This document shows positions 46,532 through 49,505 of a DNA stretch of 49,505 bases, in pieces. Under the pieces are notes generated by a model. It did no database searches. It saw only the letters and a list, made by a program, of their open reading frames with translations, and had not been told where the DNA came from. Position 1 is the stretch's first letter; each line of letters starts with the position of its first letter. The position numbers and the translations under genes were made by a program. Source of the DNA: Alphaproteobacteria bacterium (GTDB taxonomy: Bacteria; Pseudomonadota; Alphaproteobacteria; Caulobacterales; Maricaulaceae); the NCBI GenBank assembly GCA_024278855.1, contig JAJRSJ010000066.1, positions 1 through 49,505 on the forward strand. Reading direction: 5' to 3'.

Positions 46532-47851
46532 TTAAGAAACAAATTCAGGATAAGCGGCGACACCAAGCTCGCCCTGGTCGAGGCCCATATGCTCTTCTTC
46601 TGGGGAGACACGGATGCCGATTGTCGCTTTTAGGGCTAGCCAAATAATGGAGCTGACAGTAAAGACAAAAAACCCGATTGCCACGACGCCGATCAATTGC
46701 GGCAAGAAATTAACATCCGGGTTGGTGAAGGCCACGGCCAGAGTGCCGAATATGCCTGCCACCAAGTGAACCGGAATAGCCCCAACAACATCGTCGATTT
46801 TAAACTTGTCCAATAAAGGCACACATAACATGGCCAGAAGTGACCCAAGCCCGCCGACCAACATGGCGACAGGGACGCTCGGCGTTAACGGTTCCGCCGT
46901 AATCGCCACTAGCCCGGCCAATGCACCGTTTAAGGCCATGGTCAGATCAATTTTCTTATAGCGTAATTGTGTGTAGACAACCGCAACCACAGCCCCGGCG
47001 CAAGCCGCCATATTGGTGTTGACGAAAATGGTCGAAACATCTGTTACATCGCTAATCGTGCCCATAGCCAATTGTGAAGCGCCGTTAAAGCCGAACCAGC
47101 CGAGCCACAGGATAAACACGCCAAGGGTGGCGAGCGGCATGTTGGAACCGGGGATTGGGTTTATCTGGCCGTTTTTACCATATTTCCCGGCCCGTGCGCC
47201 CAGGATGATCGCGCCCGCTAGCGCCGCCCAACCGCCCGTAGAATGGACGAGTGTGGAGCCGGCAAAGTCGGAGAAACCTTTGGCGTCAAGCCAACCTGCA
47301 CCCCATTCCCAAGAGCCGACGATTGGATAGATAAACCCGGTCAGCAGAGCCGTAAACAGCAAGAACGGCCAAAACTTAATCCGCTCGGCCAATGTGCCCG
47401 AGACTATAGAGGCCGTCGTGGCGCAAAATACCATTTGAAAGAACCAGTCCGAGTGGTCTGAATACCCGGTGTTTGTGTCCGGTGCGCCAAAGCTCATGAT
47501 TTTAGGCACGCCAATAAACCCGCCCTCGGTAATGCCGTACATCAGTTGGTAACCGACCGCCCAGAACATAATGCCTGCGACGGCGTACAGAGAAATGTTT
47601 TTGAGGCACTGCATGGAGACATTTTTGGTGCGCACCAATCCGGCTTCCAACATGGCAAAACCTGCAGCCATCCACATGACGAGGAAACCGCCGATAAGGA
47701 AAAGTAATGTGTTGAATATATAGGCGGTTTGGGTGTTACTGGCATCAAGTTTTGCGGCTAACTCCGCCATATCAGCGGTTTGTGCATTGGCGCCCGGAGC
47801 CGCTAGCAGTAACAAGGGTAGAAATTTCAGGGATGTTTTAAAATATGACAT
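46532..47851 (-). CDS. amtB: Ammonium transporter AmtB
   Basis: A 439-residue ammonium channel with a signal peptide (about 1-23) and eleven helices. Signatures include MWMAAGFAMLEAGLVRTKN, DFAGSTLVHSTGGWAALAGA (twin-His pore residue in VHSTGG), LGWFGFNGASQL and GAIPVHLVAGIFGTLA (second His). It is 37 bases downstream of glnK, the usual glnK-amtB pair, with PII control of the channel. Confidence 0.95.
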   Translation of the reverse strand: MSYFKTSLKFLPLLLLAAPGANAQTADMAELAAKLDASNTQTAYIFNTLLFLIGGFLVMWMAAGFAMLEAGLVRTKNVSMQCLKNISLYAVAGIMFWAVGYQLMYGITEGGFIGVPKIMSFGAPDTNTGYSDHSDWFFQMVFCATTASIVSGTLAERIKFWPFLLFTALLTGFIYPIVGSWEWGAGWLDAKGFSDFAGSTLVHSTGGWAALAGAIILGARAGKYGKNGQINPIPGSNMPLATLGVFILWLGWFGFNGASQLAMGTISDVTDVSTIFVNTNMAACAGAVVAVVYTQLRYKKIDLTMALNGALAGLVAITAEPLTPSVPVAMLVGGLGSLLAMLCVPLLDKFKIDDVVGAIPVHLVAGIFGTLAVAFTNPDVNFLPQLIGVVAIGFFVFTVSSIIWLALKATIGIRVSPEEEHMGLDQGELGVAAYPEFVS

Positions 47852-47888
47852 TTAAGTGTCTCCAGATAAATATGGTGGTGTTTGTGTC

Positions 47889-48227
<339 letters not shown>

Positions 48228-48316
48228 TCAATCCTCCAGTTTATGCTGGCTGATTGCTAGTGTGGGCGTTTATGGCCTGTCGAGGCAGGGGGACACATTT
48301 TTCGAAAAACCTGCAT

Positions 48317-48337
48317 AAAAGCAGTAATTTGCCCAAA
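48317..48337 (-). promoter_or_regulatory. Candidate sigma-54 (-24/-12) promoter of glnK
   Basis: On the minus strand, TTTGGGCAAATTACTGCTTT contains GG, 10 bases, then GC, the required -24/-12 spacing, with TGC as in the consensus. It is about 95-105 bases before the glnK start. A sigma-54/NtrC-controlled glnK-amtB operon is usual. The -24 half departs from TGGCAC. Confidence 0.45.
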
Positions 48338-48390
48338 TTTTGTCCGTAAAATTTGCTTGATGCACAAAATTTCATCACCTAATATAGGTT

Positions 48391-48975
48391 ATGGAGCCAA
48401 AAACTAAATTGAAAACCTCAAAAAGGCAGGCGGAACATATCCGCCGCAAGGTTCGAAATATTCGCAAAATAGATGGCGAAACCGGCGGCAGTAAATTAGT
48501 GCAGCTACACCACGCCGGGGAGATATTAGAGCTGCTCAAAGACGAGCGGGTCTCAGGGGATGTTTATACCTTTCCCCGACCCTTCAATTTGCAATCGGTA
48601 ACAAGTTGGATTGAAGACCATCAAGCCCAGGCACGGGCAGGCGAGGGGCTTTTGCTCTTTAGCCGCGCTCCAAGCGGCGAGATCATGTCTATAACCGACT
48701 TTCAATTTTGGCCAGAACACTCAGCTTGTGAATTTGGGGGTGCATTTGCACATGCTTATCAAAACCAGTCCTTGGGCCTGCACGGAATAAAGTTTATGTG
48801 TGATTGGGTGTTTGAAACAATTGGCGTAGGCTTGATCGTGTTAACAACCTCGCTGGACAATGTTCGGTCTCAAAAAATCATAAACCATTTGGGCTTCACA
48901 CCAATGGGCGAAATAAAAAGCGTACGCCCAGACGGAAGCCTGCGCCGGTCACTTTATTGGGAGAAGTTAAAATAA
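48391..48975 (+). CDS. GNAT-family N-acetyltransferase
   Basis: A 194-residue GNAT protein with a basic N-terminal extension (about 1-32). The fold follows: an acetyl-CoA-related region with HAYQNQSLGLHGIKFMCDWVF, and LTTSLDNVRSQKIINHLGFTPMGE, which is the classic RimJ/RimL end (Asn followed by LGF). Substrate unknown. Its last bases overlap the stop of the truncated methylase on the other strand. Confidence 0.75.
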   Translation: MEPKTKLKTSKRQAEHIRRKVRNIRKIDGETGGSKLVQLHHAGEILELLKDERVSGDVYTFPRPFNLQSVTSWIEDHQAQARAGEGLLLFSRAPSGEIMSITDFQFWPEHSACEFGGAFAHAYQNQSLGLHGIKFMCDWVFETIGVGLIVLTTSLDNVRSQKIINHLGFTPMGEIKSVRPDGSLRRSLYWEKLK

Positions 48976-49194
48976 TGAGCTTACGTCTTTTGGCCTGTCA
49001 TTGATGACCTCAGCTTTTGGGCGAAAAGTGCGCCTAAAAAACACCCCGCCCATACCAATAAAAGGCTCGGCATAAAGCGTGTGTGGGGTTTCATTTATTC
49101 GAGCGACAATTCTTTTGGCGAAATTGCGCTTACCGCCGATATAGGGGGCGGCAGGCAATGTCGCTGAAATAGGGGACAATGTACTATTGGTCAT
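48967..49194 (-). pseudogene. Truncated D12-class DNA adenine methylase
   Basis: 75 residues that match only the N-terminal part of a Dam-like N6-adenine methyltransferase: the AdoMet motif PYIGGKRNFAKRI, then YAEPFIGMGGVFFRR and AEVINDR. The protein ends shortly after (KDVSSLF), where a full enzyme continues for about 200 residues with the catalytic DPPY, which is absent. The GNAT gene occupies the downstream sequence. Such orphan methylases are typical of prophages, so this is a remnant near the attachment site. Confidence 0.85.
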
Positions 49195-49364
49195 ACTCAG
49201 TTTGGGGACGTATATGATAAACTTTCCGGGCTGTATGCTTCAAATTTTGCAGCTAATTTTTGCAAGACATTTACCGGAATTATTTTGCGCGCCAGTTGCG
49301 CGCCAGTGAAAATATTTAGACAAAGCTGAAAGCGCCGTAAGTTATTGATATGACTAGAAAATAT

Positions 49365-49409
49365 TGGCGCACCCGACAGGATTTGAACCTGTGACCTCTG
49401 CCTTCGGAG
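49365..49409 (-). other. 3' half of tRNA-Arg (CCG), integrase attachment junction
   Basis: On the minus strand this reads from the anticodon loop (CTCCGAA, anticodon CCG) through GGCAG, the variable loop and the T arm (GGTTCAAATCC), to the acceptor strand ending in CCA at 49365. The 5' half is absent: homology to tRNA-Arg stops sharply at 49409 and unrelated sequence begins. It is the usual 45-base core left when a tyrosine integrase inserts into a tRNA gene. The foreign DNA is to the right; the left side is chromosome. Confidence 0.85.
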
Positions 49410-49432
49410 TTTGCACGTTTCTGTTTACCGAT

Positions 49433-49459
49433 AAGTCACCAGAAGTCCCGCAAAGTCAC
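49433..49459. repeat. Three direct repeats at 10-base spacing beside the att core
   Basis: AAGTCAC (49433), AAGTCCC (49443) and AAGTCAC (49453) repeat every 10 bases, one helical turn, beginning 23 bases outside the tRNA core on the foreign side. Regularly phased 7-base repeats in this position look like arm-type sites for a tyrosine integrase. This is an inference from pattern and place. Confidence 0.5.
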
Positions 49460-49505
49460 TAAACTACTGATATTATTACTTTATTTATTTTCACGAATGT
49501 GATAG

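Overview
This window is a stretch of alphaproteobacterial chromosome, mostly conserved housekeeping loci, with a mobile-element junction at its right edge. The assignment rests on gene content and order: hflK-hflC-DUF2065-Do protease, mreBCD-mrdA-rodA, the hybrid histidine kinase CckA, ruvCAB followed by ybgC-tolQRAB-pal-cpoB-tilS-ftsH-folP, and a Caulobacter-type bufferin (gig/buf) operon. A Caulobacterales/Maricaulales/Hyphomonadaceae relative is the best guess. No rRNA gene or marker is present to settle the order.

Layout. 1-5.1 kb: membrane protease control (HflKC), a periplasmic Do protease, SerB and MiaA. 5.2-7.4 kb: an exported Sel1-repeat protein and a TVP38/DedA-like membrane protein. 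7.5-14.4 kb: the rod-shape/elongation operon (mreB, mreC, mreD, PBP2, RodA) followed by a lipoprotein phosphodiesterase. 14.5-22.7 kb: XerC, CckA, exodeoxyribonuclease III, a DUF3137 protein, a threonine dehydratase-like enzyme and an acyl-CoA ligase with a strong terminator. 22.7-26.3 kb: a secreted protein of unknown function divergent from bufA-bufB-bufC-bufD, a copper-buffering RiPP locus. 26.3-29.8 kb: an acyltransferase, ruvC-ruvA-ruvB and ybgC. 29.8-37.3 kb: the Tol-Pal envelope-constriction system, with an extra TolR-like gene between tolR and tolA, then tilS. 37.4-41.4 kb: ftsH, folP, a TM2 protein and thiD. 41.4-44.2 kb: three tandem, translationally coupled EamA transporters. 44.4-48.2 kb: a PDZ protein and a nitrogen cluster, glnK-amtB-porin, with a candidate sigma-54 promoter. 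48.4-49.5 kb: a GNAT enzyme, a truncated adenine methylase, and the 3' half of a tRNA-Arg fused to foreign sequence, which is a classic integrase attachment junction.

The most striking anomaly is a set of six lesions in otherwise well-conserved genes. Four are in-frame TAA/TAG codons: two in mreB, one in cckA and one just after the signal peptide of the Sel1 protein. Each can be restored to Glu (or Gln at some sites) by one base. The other two are 1-base deletions, both in a four-T run that should be five T, in ybgC and an EamA gene. mreB and cckA are normally essential or nearly so. Many genes here also end with TAA or TAG, so wholesale stop-codon reassignment is not supported. Sequence error or strain-level damage is the simplest explanation, with stop-codon suppression as the interesting alternative. 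The best biological leads are the bufferin operon, the extra TolR-like protein inside tol-pal, the PDZ protein with a cysteine-less thioredoxin-like tail, and the tRNA-Arg attachment junction with 10-bp-periodic repeats.
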